Assembly (NCBI GenBank): GCA_902789445.1
Contig: CADAOB010000011.1
Span: forward strand, 1-46,891
Direction of reading: 5' to 3'
From: an uncultured Bacteroidia bacterium
Lineage (GTDB): Bacteria; Bacteroidota; Bacteroidia; Bacteroidales; UBA932
DNA length: 46,891 nucleotides
The position numbers were made by a program, and so were the translations under genes. Each line of letters begins with the position of its first letter. Within the stretch, counting starts at the first letter, position 1. This document shows positions 17,513 to 25,693 of this stretch, piece by piece. The notes under the pieces were generated by a model that was not told where the DNA came from, made no database searches, and saw only the letters and a program-made list of their open reading frames with translations.

Positions 17513-19423
17513 TTATTTCTTGTCAAAAAGGATTGTCATAATGGTAATGTCGTCATTCTGGTCCGCACCCCGGGTAAAGTTCTTCACCCGGGAATACAGG
17601 TCGATCGTCGCACTGCCGGACGAGACGGCAGGATTCAGGCCGGCGGCCCATTCTTTCAGCCGGGCTTCTCCGAACTGGGAGTGGTCGCTCTGTTCCGCTT
17701 CGGTCACGCCGTCGGTGTAGAGAACAAGCCGCGTGCCAGGGGCCAGAAGCAGTTCCTCGCCCTGGTAGGGGAAGTCCGGGAAGAGGCCGGCGGCCAGATT
17801 GGGCCGGGCGTGCAGGAAATAAGCCTCCCCGCCGGCGGGAACGACCAGGATCGGATTGTGGCCGGCATTGCAATACGTCATCAGGCCCGTCTTCAGGTCC
17901 AGGCGTCCGGCGAAAATCGTGACGAACATTTCATTCTTGTTGCCGTCGCAGAGGCAATTGTTCACGCGGGACATCACTTCGGCCATCGACAGGCCGAGCG
18001 GGCCGATGAAACGGAAGGCCGCCCGTGCGATGGCCATGAAGAGGGCTGCAGGCACCCCCTTCCCCGAGACATCGCCCACCATGAAGTAGAGGGCGTCGCC
18101 CGCAACCAGGAAATCGTAGAGGTCGCCGCCCACTTCCTTGGCGGGCTGGACCATGGCATTCAGGGAACATTGGTCCAGCTGGGGGAAATTCCGCGGGAGC
18201 ATGCCCATCTGGATGCCGCGGGCGATATTCAGTTCACTTTCGTAGCGCTCGTTCGAGGCCGTGGTCGTCTTGAGCTCGGCGATATATTCGTTGATGGACT
18301 TCTGCATATAGACCAGCGAATCGTGCAGGGTCAGCAGTTCGTCCTTGGACTTGACCGGCGGGATCGTGGCCTTGAAATTGCCTTTGGCGATGGTCATCGC
18401 CGCCTGGCTGAATTCGACCAGCGGCATCGTCTGCCGGCGGATGACCCGGCGGCAGCCCAGGTACATTCCGATCAGGCCCAGCACGATGAAAAGGGCCAGA
18501 AACAGGTTGAACAGATACAGATAGATGAAAGCGGAAGCATAAGACCGCACCAACAGGACGGACCAGCCGTTGCTCAACGGGCCATAGGCGGCATAGGAAT
18601 CATCGCTCGACCCGCCGTTGAAACGGCCGGAACCCCGTTTTCCGCCGACCATGTCGCGCGCCATCGCCAGAGCCGTCGAGTCGCCCATCGCGGCGGTCAC
18701 GTCGAATACCGTCTGGCTGAGCACCTTGGTGCTGTCCGGATGGGCGATATACGTGCCGTTTGCGCTGACCAGCACGGCATAGGAAGTCCCGTCCGGGGCA
18801 ATGTCCCGGATCCGGCCGGCCAGCCATTCCAGGGAAATGTCGGAGGTAATCATTCCGAAAAAGCGGCCCGTCGTATCCCGAAGCGGCTTGGAATAAGTCG
18901 CCATCCGCTGGGAGCCGGCGCCTTCGTCGAAATACGGCTCGCTCCACATCGGCTTGTCGTGCAGGCGGGGAACCCGGTACCAGTCGAGCTGCGGATAGTC
19001 GTAGTCGGGATTTCCCATCGGGATGGTTTTCAGCTCCTTCGTTTCGGCATCGATGTAGGTGTAGACGGCGGACCAGCGTTTCCGCGGAAAATAATACGGC
19101 TCGTAGGCGACGGCGCTGCCGATGATGTTCGGGTTGGCCGATACCAGTTCCCGCGTGGCTTCGGTCATGAACGACTGCCGGCTGCTGTTGCGTTCCACGA
19201 ACCAGTCCACATTGTCCACGGCGCGTTCCACCTCGGTGATGACCTTTTCAACCTCACTGACAGCCAGTTCCAGGTCCTTAGCGGCCACCGCCTCCGAGAC
19301 GCGCTCGATGATCCGGCGCGTCAGGAAGCCCAGCAGCAACGTGACCACGACGAACAGGCCCGCCGAGATCAGGAGGACATAGCGGCTGAGCCGGTTGGAA
19401 ATCGATTTCCTGCCGTAAGCCAT
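17513..19423 (-). CDS. Membrane-bound Cache-HAMP-SpoIIE (PP2C) serine phosphatase
   Basis: A 636-residue sensor phosphatase. Layout: membrane helix at about 14-36, periplasmic Cache-type sensor domain at about 40-293, second helix at about 297-322, HAMP at about 323-385, a short coiled coil, then SpoIIE/PP2C domain at about 420-634. Metal-site motifs are EVGGDLYD (430-437), GDVSGKGVPAAL (450-461), YTDGVTE (569-575) and DQNDDITIM (621-629), all intact. By analogy with RsbU it should dephosphorylate the STAS protein encoded 19 bases downstream in response to an outside signal. The ligand is unknown. It starts 7 bases after the lipid-kinase/ATPase fusion. Confidence 0.92.
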   Translation of the reverse strand: MAYGRKSISNRLSRYVLLISAGLFVVVTLLLGFLTRRIIERVSEAVAAKDLELAVSEVEKVITEVERAVDNVDWFVERNSSRQSFMTEATRELVSANPNIIGSAVAYEPYYFPRKRWSAVYTYIDAETKELKTIPMGNPDYDYPQLDWYRVPRLHDKPMWSEPYFDEGAGSQRMATYSKPLRDTTGRFFGMITSDISLEWLAGRIRDIAPDGTSYAVLVSANGTYIAHPDSTKVLSQTVFDVTAAMGDSTALAMARDMVGGKRGSGRFNGGSSDDSYAAYGPLSNGWSVLLVRSYASAFIYLYLFNLFLALFIVLGLIGMYLGCRRVIRRQTMPLVEFSQAAMTIAKGNFKATIPPVKSKDELLTLHDSLVYMQKSINEYIAELKTTTASNERYESELNIARGIQMGMLPRNFPQLDQCSLNAMVQPAKEVGGDLYDFLVAGDALYFMVGDVSGKGVPAALFMAIARAAFRFIGPLGLSMAEVMSRVNNCLCDGNKNEMFVTIFAGRLDLKTGLMTYCNAGHNPILVVPAGGEAYFLHARPNLAAGLFPDFPYQGEELLLAPGTRLVLYTDGVTEAEQSDHSQFGEARLKEWAAGLNPAVSSGSATIDLYSRVKNFTRGADQNDDITIMTILFDKK

Positions 19424-19430
19424 GGCTTTC

Positions 19431-20735
19431 TCAGGCGACTTTCTTTTTCATCAGGAGGATGTTGCAGCCATCCTCGTATTTGTACTCGATATGGTCCATC
19501 AGCTGCTTGCAAAGGTAGATGCCCAGACCGCCGACCTGGCGTTCCTCAAGCGGAAGCGTGACGTCGGGATCCGCCTTTTCGAGCGGATTGAAGGGAACGC
19601 CGGCATCCCGCAGGAGGATGGTCAGCATCACCCCGTCCGGATCAAGTTCCGTACCGACTTCGATCCAGCCAAGACCGCCGTCGTAGGCATAACGGACTAC
19701 ATTCTCGACCGCCTCCTCGATGGAGAGCCGGATTTTGAACTGGAGGGCCTCATCTTTCGGAATATCGGGCGAAGACATCAGGTAGTCGATGATCTCGCCG
19801 CACTTGTCGATGATGGGTTCAAATCTCTTTTTCATAGTAACGATGGAAGGTAGGATAAATTGGATTTCTCCGGGAAGGACATCGATCTTGAAATCGTGTC
19901 CGGAAACGATTTCTCCGTCGAGGGAAAGGTCGATCAGGTCGCGGGAATGGACCTCGACATGTTGGGCCTGACGGTAATTGAAATGGTGCTGCACGGCGCG
20001 CAGGTCCAGGTGCTCGCCGCGGCGATAGATCGGCAGGATGCCCAGGAAGGAAATCAGCAGCATCGGCCGGATGAGGCATACTTCCGCCAGATTGTCAGAC
20101 ACATCCGCACGCGGAGCGCAGTGGAACTCGCCCCCGCAATAGCCGCCGTTTGACACGGTGCACAGCAACATCCGGCTCAGGTTCATCCGCTTGCCGTCCG
20201 CCACGACGCGGATCCGGTTAAACCGGGCTGTCAGCAGGGCCCGGAAGATCCCGAAGCGGTACGCCTGTTTGGGGTGTCCCATCTCGATCATCCGGTTGGC
20301 TGCCGAAGCCACCACCGCATCGAAGCCGATGTTGATTACGTTGATGGCATAGCTGTCGTTTACCCGCAGCAGGTCGAGCTGGCGGGGCGTACCCGTCAGG
20401 ATGCGCTGCAGGGAGGTGAAATCCCGGTCCGGGAAGTTTTTGGTAAAGTCGTTGGTCGTCCCGAACGCCAGCAGAGCCAGGGATTTCCCCTTGAAACCCG
20501 CCAGGCCGGAAGCCACTTCGTTCAAGGTGCCGGTACCGCCGCAGGCGACGAAACAGACTTTGGCGTTGGGATGCAGGTCGCAGTAAATCCGCGTAAAGCG
20601 GGTCGCATCGCCGACGCCGGAGGTCGTATAGATCTCATAATCAAGGCCGGAACCGGCCTGGCGGATCTGACGGTCCACCTCGTCGGCAATCCAGCGCTTG
20701 TCCTCCCGGCCGTTGATGACGAAGATATAGTGCAT
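19431..20735 (-). CDS. Fusion of diacylglycerol-kinase-like domain with RsbW-type HATPase domain
   Basis: A 434-residue protein with two unrelated parts in one frame. Residues 1-300 are a DAGK/YegS-type lipid kinase: CGGTGTLNEVASGL (65-78), AFGTTNDF (90-97) and SLDGE (271-275). The normally conserved Asp of GGDGT is Thr68. Residues 301-434 are an anti-sigma-kinase-like HATPase: N-box EEAVENVVRYAY (340-351), DAGVPF (377-382) and GGLGIYL (402-408). The junction falls exactly at Met301 (ATG at 19833-19835) with no linker, so the ATPase may also be made from its own internal start, or the fusion arose by loss of a stop. Neighbours SpoIIE and STAS supply the rest of a partner switch. Coupling lipid phosphorylation to it is inference. 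Confidence 0.85.
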   Translation of the reverse strand: MHYIFVINGREDKRWIADEVDRQIRQAGSGLDYEIYTTSGVGDATRFTRIYCDLHPNAKVCFVACGGTGTLNEVASGLAGFKGKSLALLAFGTTNDFTKNFPDRDFTSLQRILTGTPRQLDLLRVNDSYAINVINIGFDAVVASAANRMIEMGHPKQAYRFGIFRALLTARFNRIRVVADGKRMNLSRMLLCTVSNGGYCGGEFHCAPRADVSDNLAEVCLIRPMLLISFLGILPIYRRGEHLDLRAVQHHFNYRQAQHVEVHSRDLIDLSLDGEIVSGHDFKIDVLPGEIQFILPSIVTMKKRFEPIIDKCGEIIDYLMSSPDIPKDEALQFKIRLSIEEAVENVVRYAYDGGLGWIEVGTELDPDGVMLTILLRDAGVPFNPLEKADPDVTLPLEERQVGGLGIYLCKQLMDHIEYKYEDGCNILLMKKKVA

Positions 20736-22147
20736 TATCCGAGCAGATACTTGTCAATGTGTTCCCGCCAGTGCGGAAGCATGGCTTCCCGGTTGGCGAA
20801 ATGGATCATGTGGAGCGAAGCGAACGGTGCGATGTCGCGCCGGACCGCCTCCGGATCGGCCTCCGGGCCGTAATACGTGCGGACAAACACATCCCAGACC
20901 TGCACCATCTGCGCATGGCTGATATGGAAGAGCTTCTGCGCCAGTTCATCGCTCTCGTTGCCGATGCACACGAAGTAGAGCATGCCCAGGTCGAAGCGCG
21001 GGTCGCCGTAGCGGAAATCCGCCAGGTCGATCCACCAGGACCGGCCGTCCGCCATGATGAGGTTGCCGATGTGCATATCGCCGTGCAGACAGGTATGCGC
21101 GTCCGGCACGCTGTCCACAAAGGCTTCCATCCGCGCCTTCTGCGCCGCGTCGAAATCCCTGGAAGCGGCGATCACCGCCTTGAAATGATCCTTGGCAGCG
21201 GTAAAGACCCGTGTGTTGCAAGGAATTGCGTGCAGAGCCCTGCACTGACGGGCGAATTCGGCCGCGAATGTTTCCAGTTTCTCCGGCTCCTGGGAAATGG
21301 CACGCGCATAGGAGCGCTTGTCGCGGATCCGTTCGAACTCCACGCCCACACGCTTGCCGTCGGTCACCATCCGGTATGCCTTGGGAATCCGGATGCCCAG
21401 GTCCATGATGGCCCAGGCCATCCGCAGTTCACGCTCCGGCTCGGAAATCGGCATGTACGCGGCATAGAGCTTCATCATCCGCCTGCCATCCTTATGGTTG
21501 TAGCTGGTGGCGGTGTATCCGTCGCCGCTCTCTTCATAGTCATTGATGTCAATCCATTCCGGACGCGGCTTGCCGAACACGTGTTCGATGTGCCAGGCGA
21601 ACTCCGTGAAGGCATGGGTGCCGGCCAGGTCGCTCAGCGACTCGGCCAGGCCGCGGTAATGCCATTCGTGGTCCGCACGTCCGCCCGGCGCGTGGAAGCG
21701 TTCCCACAGCTTGTCGCCCAGCGCGTCGTAATCGCGGGAAATGGCCCGCATGTTCGAGAGTTTGTCGCCCATCGCCACGACCTTTGCGTCATACGGCGCG
21801 GCGGCCAGGCGGTCGATGGCGGCCTGCTTGCGCTCGCGCCAACTGGCAGATTCGGGACGGCCCTCGACGAACTTGTCGCTCTCTGTCTCGACGATCTTCG
21901 CGATCCGACCGCCGAATTCCGCCCGGATGGTCTCGAGCGGCGTGTCGGTATCCTCCACTACATCGTGGAGGGCGGCGGCGGCCAGGAGTTCCTGGTCCGC
22001 CGTGAGGGTGGCGACGATCGCCACGGCTTCGAGCGGATGGACGATATAGGGGAACCCCTTCCCCCGGCGCTCCGTATTGTGATGCGCCCGGACGGCAAAG
22101 CAGATGGCCTTGTCGAGCAAGGTGCTGTCTATAAACTCGTTCGCCAT
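20735..22147 (-). CDS. Fusion of SpoT/MESH1-type HD hydrolase with APH-family kinase domain
   Basis: A 470-residue two-domain protein. Residues 1 to about 195 are an HD domain of the (p)ppGpp hydrolase type: GFPYIVHPLEAV (31-42), the metal pair HD at 61-62 within HDVVEDT, and GDKLSNMRAI (127-136), equivalent to the DRLHNMR motif of SpoT. Residues about 215-465 are an aminoglycoside-phosphotransferase-like kinase: catalytic loop CLHGDMHIGN (353-362) and metal-binding WWIDLADFRYGDPRFD (371-386), similar to the TIGR02172 group. It starts on the last base of the alarmone-synthetase stop codon. Likely role: removal of (p)ppGpp made by its neighbour, with the kinase part acting on an unknown small molecule. 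Drug resistance is unlikely. Confidence 0.85.
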   Translation of the reverse strand: MANEFIDSTLLDKAICFAVRAHHNTERRGKGFPYIVHPLEAVAIVATLTADQELLAAAALHDVVEDTDTPLETIRAEFGGRIAKIVETESDKFVEGRPESASWRERKQAAIDRLAAAPYDAKVVAMGDKLSNMRAISRDYDALGDKLWERFHAPGGRADHEWHYRGLAESLSDLAGTHAFTEFAWHIEHVFGKPRPEWIDINDYEESGDGYTATSYNHKDGRRMMKLYAAYMPISEPERELRMAWAIMDLGIRIPKAYRMVTDGKRVGVEFERIRDKRSYARAISQEPEKLETFAAEFARQCRALHAIPCNTRVFTAAKDHFKAVIAASRDFDAAQKARMEAFVDSVPDAHTCLHGDMHIGNLIMADGRSWWIDLADFRYGDPRFDLGMLYFVCIGNESDELAQKLFHISHAQMVQVWDVFVRTYYGPEADPEAVRRDIAPFASLHMIHFANREAMLPHWREHIDKYLLG

Positions 22148-23244
22148 TACATATCGTGTATTTTGATCAGTCTTTCAAAAATGCGCTGTGCCGTATCGGC
22201 ATTGTACTTGGACGTGCCGTTGAGGCAGTCGAGGAAGCGTTCGATCCCCTTGACGCCGTCCTGCTGCGCCGCGTAAACGATGCAGACGTTCTGCAGGCCC
22301 AGTGTCGAGGCGATGATGTCCAGGTCGGTGCCGCTGATCTGGTGGAGCGCCAGCTGGAAGGCCTTCTCGGAGCAGTGCTTGCGCATGTTCTCCACGTCGC
22401 CCAGGGTCTTGAGCCCCAGCTTGCGCATCGGTTCCAGGTACGGCATGCCGCTCAGGGGCTGGATCTCCGCCTGGTTGATGGAGGCGATCTTCGCGTTGAG
22501 CTGGGCGAAGGGATCGAGGGCCAGGTAGCTGCGCAGGGTGTCGGCGTTGAGCGAGACCGCTTCGAAACTGCCGTCCTTGACCAGCTCCTCCACCTTGCGG
22601 CGGTAGTCGGTCAGTTCCTTGCGGATGCGGCTGAATTCATCGTCCGCCAGTTCCAGGATACCGGCCAGGCGGCTCAGGGTCCGGATGTATTCGGGCGGTA
22701 CTTCGAAGCCGCTCTTGTAGCCCGTGTCGTGATTCATGTTGGCCCAGACATGCTGCAGGGCCGTCCGCATCTGGATCTCGAACCAGCAGTCGTTCAGGCC
22801 GGGGAATTCTTCGTCGGTATAGAGCGACTTGGGGATCCGGCAGATATAGTGGAGCGACATATAGCCGAACGTGTCGATCGCCAGCAGCTTGCGCTTGTCC
22901 ACCGAGTTGTCCCAGTCCACTTCGAACAGGCTGTCCACCAGGGCGGAAATCTTATCGACCTCATCGTTGTAGAACGTGATGATGCGCGCGCCCACAATGT
23001 CGGTGATATCGTCGATCGTCTTGTATTTCTGTCCTTTCAGCTCCAGCTTGCCGGCCAGGCTTTCTTCCTGCTTGACGCGGGCTTCCAGGCCGGATACGAC
23101 CAGATGGCTCCGTTTCAGGCAGCCTTCGAGCTGCTTGAGCACGATCTGCCGGAGCCGGTTGTACATCGGCAGGTTCTCCCGGTATTCCTGCAGGATCATC
23201 GAGCAGTGCAGGTCCAGGCCGTATTCGTGGATTTCCTTAGCCAT
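22147..23244 (-). CDS. (p)ppGpp synthetase (RelA/SpoT synthetase domain, hydrolase-less)
   Basis: A 365-residue GTP pyrophosphokinase. ESLAGKLELKG (61-71) is the ATP-site helix, DDITDIVGARII (78-89) the metal-site motif, GYMSLHY (127-133) the GTP-stacking Tyr motif, and FEIQMRTALQHVWANMNHD (155-173) the catalytic Glu and His set. All look active. There is no HD domain and no TGS or ACT regulatory region; the C-terminal 150 residues are helical and not recognised. It differs from short SAS proteins by this tail. It overlaps the amidohydrolase gene by 8 bases and the HD-kinase gene by one, so synthetase and hydrolase are separate but co-translated proteins. Confidence 0.9.
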   Translation of the reverse strand: MAKEIHEYGLDLHCSMILQEYRENLPMYNRLRQIVLKQLEGCLKRSHLVVSGLEARVKQEESLAGKLELKGQKYKTIDDITDIVGARIITFYNDEVDKISALVDSLFEVDWDNSVDKRKLLAIDTFGYMSLHYICRIPKSLYTDEEFPGLNDCWFEIQMRTALQHVWANMNHDTGYKSGFEVPPEYIRTLSRLAGILELADDEFSRIRKELTDYRRKVEELVKDGSFEAVSLNADTLRSYLALDPFAQLNAKIASINQAEIQPLSGMPYLEPMRKLGLKTLGDVENMRKHCSEKAFQLALHQISGTDLDIIASTLGLQNVCIVYAAQQDGVKGIERFLDCLNGTSKYNADTAQRIFERLIKIHDM

Positions 23245-24421
23245 TGCGTTTCATAACGATTTTTCCGTTGCAGATGACGCAGTCGATGCAGCTGCTGCCG
23301 GCCGCATAGACCCAGTTGGAAATCAGGTTGTGGCAGGGCTGCATTCGCGGGTCGTCGAGCCGGACCAGCAAGGCGTCGGCCAGCGCCCCTTCGCGGATGA
23401 CGCCGGCGTCCAGGCCGAAGGCCTCGGCGCCACTACGGGTAGCCATTTCGAGGGCCTCCGCCGCGGGAAGCACTTCGGGGTCACCGCTGCTGACCTTGGC
23501 CAGCAGGGCTGCGAATTTCATTTCCTCGCGCATGTCGAGGTTGTTGTTCGACGAGTCGCCGTCGGTGCCCAAGGTGATGCGGCAGCCCGCCTCGTGCAAC
23601 AGTTTGTACGGGAAGATGCCCGAGGCCAGCTTCATGTTCGAGCACGGACAGTGCGCGATGGTCACGCCGCGACCGGCCAGGATCGCGGCTTCCTGCTCAT
23701 CGACATGGACCACGTGGGCGGCGATGACATCCGGGCCGAGGAAACCCAGGCTGTCCAGGTAACGGACCGGCGTCGTGCCGTGCGCGCGGAGGCAGTCTTC
23801 CACTTCCTGGCGGGTCTCCGACAGGTGGATGTGCAGTTTCAGGCCCAGGGAACGGGCCGTGTCGGCACACTTGACCAGCAGGTCGGGACTCACGGTATAG
23901 ATGGCGTGGGGCGCAACGGTTAGCGTGATCAGTCCGCCGCTGGGATCCACCCAATTGCGGAGCATATCCAGCTTGTCGGCCTGCTGCGACTTGCTGTGCG
24001 AATCCACGAAAGTCACGCCGATGGCAGCGCGGATGCCGAATTCCTGCACCACGGCGATGGTCTGGTCGATCTCGAAATACATGTCCGAGAAAAAGACGGT
24101 GCCGGTCCGGATCATCTCCCGGACCGCCAGGCGGGAACCTTCCCGGATGTCCTGCGCGGTCATCTTGTTCTCATAGGGCCAGATGTAATCCTGAAGCCAC
24201 TTCTGCAGCGGCATGTCGTCGGCGTAGCCGCGCAGCAGGCTCATCGCGGCGTGGGTATGCGTGTTGTAGAAAGGCGGCAGGATGGCCGTCCCTTCCGCGT
24301 CGAGCGTCTCGTCAGCGCGCGTTCCTTCCGGCGCGCAGAGCGACTTGAAACGGCCGTCCGCAACCAGGATGTCCGTCTTCCTGTCCTTCAGCAGGACGTT
24401 CTTGATCAGCAGCGTCTTCAT
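23237..24421 (-). CDS. Amidohydrolase, SAH/MTA deaminase-like
   Basis: A 394-residue metal-dependent hydrolase of the cytosine-deaminase/TrzN group. It has NTHTHAAMSLLRGYADDMPLQKWL (His55 and His57 as metal ligands), HIHLSETRQEVEDCL, AAHVVHVDEQE, AHCPCSNMKLASG and TLGTDGDSSNNNLDM with the catalytic Asp. These are the family marks of 5'-methylthioadenosine/S-adenosylhomocysteine deaminase (MtaD). Related deaminases of this group act on adenosine-type substrates, so the exact substrate is open. It follows deoC by 12 bases and overlaps the alarmone synthetase gene by 8. Confidence 0.85.
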   Translation of the reverse strand: MKTLLIKNVLLKDRKTDILVADGRFKSLCAPEGTRADETLDAEGTAILPPFYNTHTHAAMSLLRGYADDMPLQKWLQDYIWPYENKMTAQDIREGSRLAVREMIRTGTVFFSDMYFEIDQTIAVVQEFGIRAAIGVTFVDSHSKSQQADKLDMLRNWVDPSGGLITLTVAPHAIYTVSPDLLVKCADTARSLGLKLHIHLSETRQEVEDCLRAHGTTPVRYLDSLGFLGPDVIAAHVVHVDEQEAAILAGRGVTIAHCPCSNMKLASGIFPYKLLHEAGCRITLGTDGDSSNNNLDMREEMKFAALLAKVSSGDPEVLPAAEALEMATRSGAEAFGLDAGVIREGALADALLVRLDDPRMQPCHNLISNWVYAAGSSCIDCVICNGKIVMKRNG

Positions 24422-24433
24422 CAGATCTTTCTG

Positions 24434-25225
24434 TTAATAGTACTTTACCGGGCGGTCTTCCAGCGCCGAGAGGAGGTTGTTGGCCATCCGGCTGGCGCCG
24501 AAGCGGAAATAGCGCTTGTCCAGCCAGGCTTTGCCCAGGGTATTCGAGACGATCTTCCAGTATGTGAGCGCGTCTTCGGGGGTGGAAATGCCGCCGGCCG
24601 GCTTGAAGCCGACCATCCGGCCGGTCTTGGCGTGATAGGTCCAGATGCAGTCGCACATGATCTGGGCGGCTTCCGGCGTGGCGGCCGGCTGCATCTTGCC
24701 GGTGGAGGTCTTGATGAAATCGGCACCCGCCTCCATCGCCAGGTAGGAGGCGTCCTCGATCAGCGCTTTCTCCTGCAGCGCACCCGTCTCCAGGATCACT
24801 TTCAGCAGGACGGCGGGGTTGACGGCCCGGATGGCGGAGCCGATTTCCACGATCTCGCGCCGGGCCGACTCATAGTCCTTTTCCAGGAAAGAATTGAGGG
24901 CCAAAACGATATCAACTTCGTCCGCACCGTCGGACACCGCTGCCGTACATTCCGCGATTTTAACGGGAAGCGTACTTTGGGATGCCGGGAAGCATCCGCC
25001 GACCACGGTCACGTGCACATCAGGGGTTTCCCGGGCGACGGCTACCGTCTTCGCGAAATTCGGGTAAACGCAGATCGAAGCCGGCAGCGGGTATTCCGGG
25101 AAACTGTCGTGGAAATGATTGACTTTCCCGGTCATCGCCGTGATTTTCGAAGGGGTGTCCGTACTGTTGAGGGATGTCAGGTCGATCATCCCCAGGACTG
25201 CTTTATAAATTTCCTTGTTATCCAT
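24434..25225 (-). CDS. deoC: Deoxyribose-phosphate aldolase
   Basis: DeoC splits 2-deoxyribose 5-phosphate to glyceraldehyde 3-phosphate and acetaldehyde during deoxynucleoside breakdown. The 263-residue protein has GADEVDIVLAL (catalytic Asp), FIKTSTGK with the Schiff-base Lys172, and GFKPAGGI with the second active-site Lys. Length is like E. coli DeoC (259). No other deo genes are nearby; the neighbours are dtd and an SAH/MTA-deaminase-like gene. Confidence 0.95.
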   Translation of the reverse strand: MDNKEIYKAVLGMIDLTSLNSTDTPSKITAMTGKVNHFHDSFPEYPLPASICVYPNFAKTVAVARETPDVHVTVVGGCFPASQSTLPVKIAECTAAVSDGADEVDIVLALNSFLEKDYESARREIVEIGSAIRAVNPAVLLKVILETGALQEKALIEDASYLAMEAGADFIKTSTGKMQPAATPEAAQIMCDCIWTYHAKTGRMVGFKPAGGISTPEDALTYWKIVSNTLGKAWLDKRYFRFGASRMANNLLSALEDRPVKYY

Positions 25226-25240
25226 ATTCTTCTTGTCTCG

Positions 25241-25693
25241 TCAGATTCTGTTCTTGCTGTCCATGCAGATCGTCACGGGGCCGTCGTTGACCAGGGCCAC
25301 CTGCATGTCGGCGCCGAAGACACCGCTGGCGACCGGCCTGCCGGTCAAGGCGGCCAGGCTTGCCTTGAACTGCTCATAGAGCGGGATGGCCGTCTCGGGG
25401 CGCGCCGCTTTCACATAAGAAGGCCGGTTTCCTTTCTTCGTGGAGGCCATCAGGGTGAACTGGCTTACGGCCAGGATGTCCTGCCCTACCTCCACGACCG
25501 AACGGTTCATCACGCCCGCCTCGTCGTCGAAAATGCGCAGGGCGGCAATCTTGCGCGCCGTCCAGTCCAGGTCTTCCGTCCCGTCAGCCTCTTCGAAACC
25601 GCAAAGTACCATCATGCCGGGGCCGATGGCCGCGACACGCTCTCCGCCGATCGAGACCGAAGCCTCGCGGACACGCTGGATTACGACACGCAT
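25241..25693 (-). CDS. dtd: D-aminoacyl-tRNA deacylase
   Basis: Dtd hydrolyses D-amino acids mischarged on tRNA (and Gly-tRNA-Ala). The 150-residue protein begins MRVVIQRVREASVSI. It carries AVSQFTLMAS (the SQFT motif) and LVNDGPVTICMDS (the NxGP(V/F)T motif), the two active-site signatures. Its ATG directly follows the DUF4296 stop codon. Confidence 0.96.
   Translation of the reverse strand: MRVVIQRVREASVSIGGERVAAIGPGMMVLCGFEEADGTEDLDWTARKIAALRIFDDEAGVMNRSVVEVGQDILAVSQFTLMASTKKGNRPSYVKAARPETAIPLYEQFKASLAALTGRPVASGVFGADMQVALVNDGPVTICMDSKNRI

Noticed and set aside
17423-19561. Plus-strand open frame of 712 codons opposite the SpoIIE phosphatase gene
   Set aside because: Fully explained by the minus-strand gene with intact catalytic motifs; no recognisable domain in the antisense reading.
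20735-22147. Aminoglycoside resistance gene
   Set aside because: The APH-like domain is fused to an alarmone-hydrolase-type HD domain and sits in a signalling operon; the family contains many kinases of unrelated substrates.
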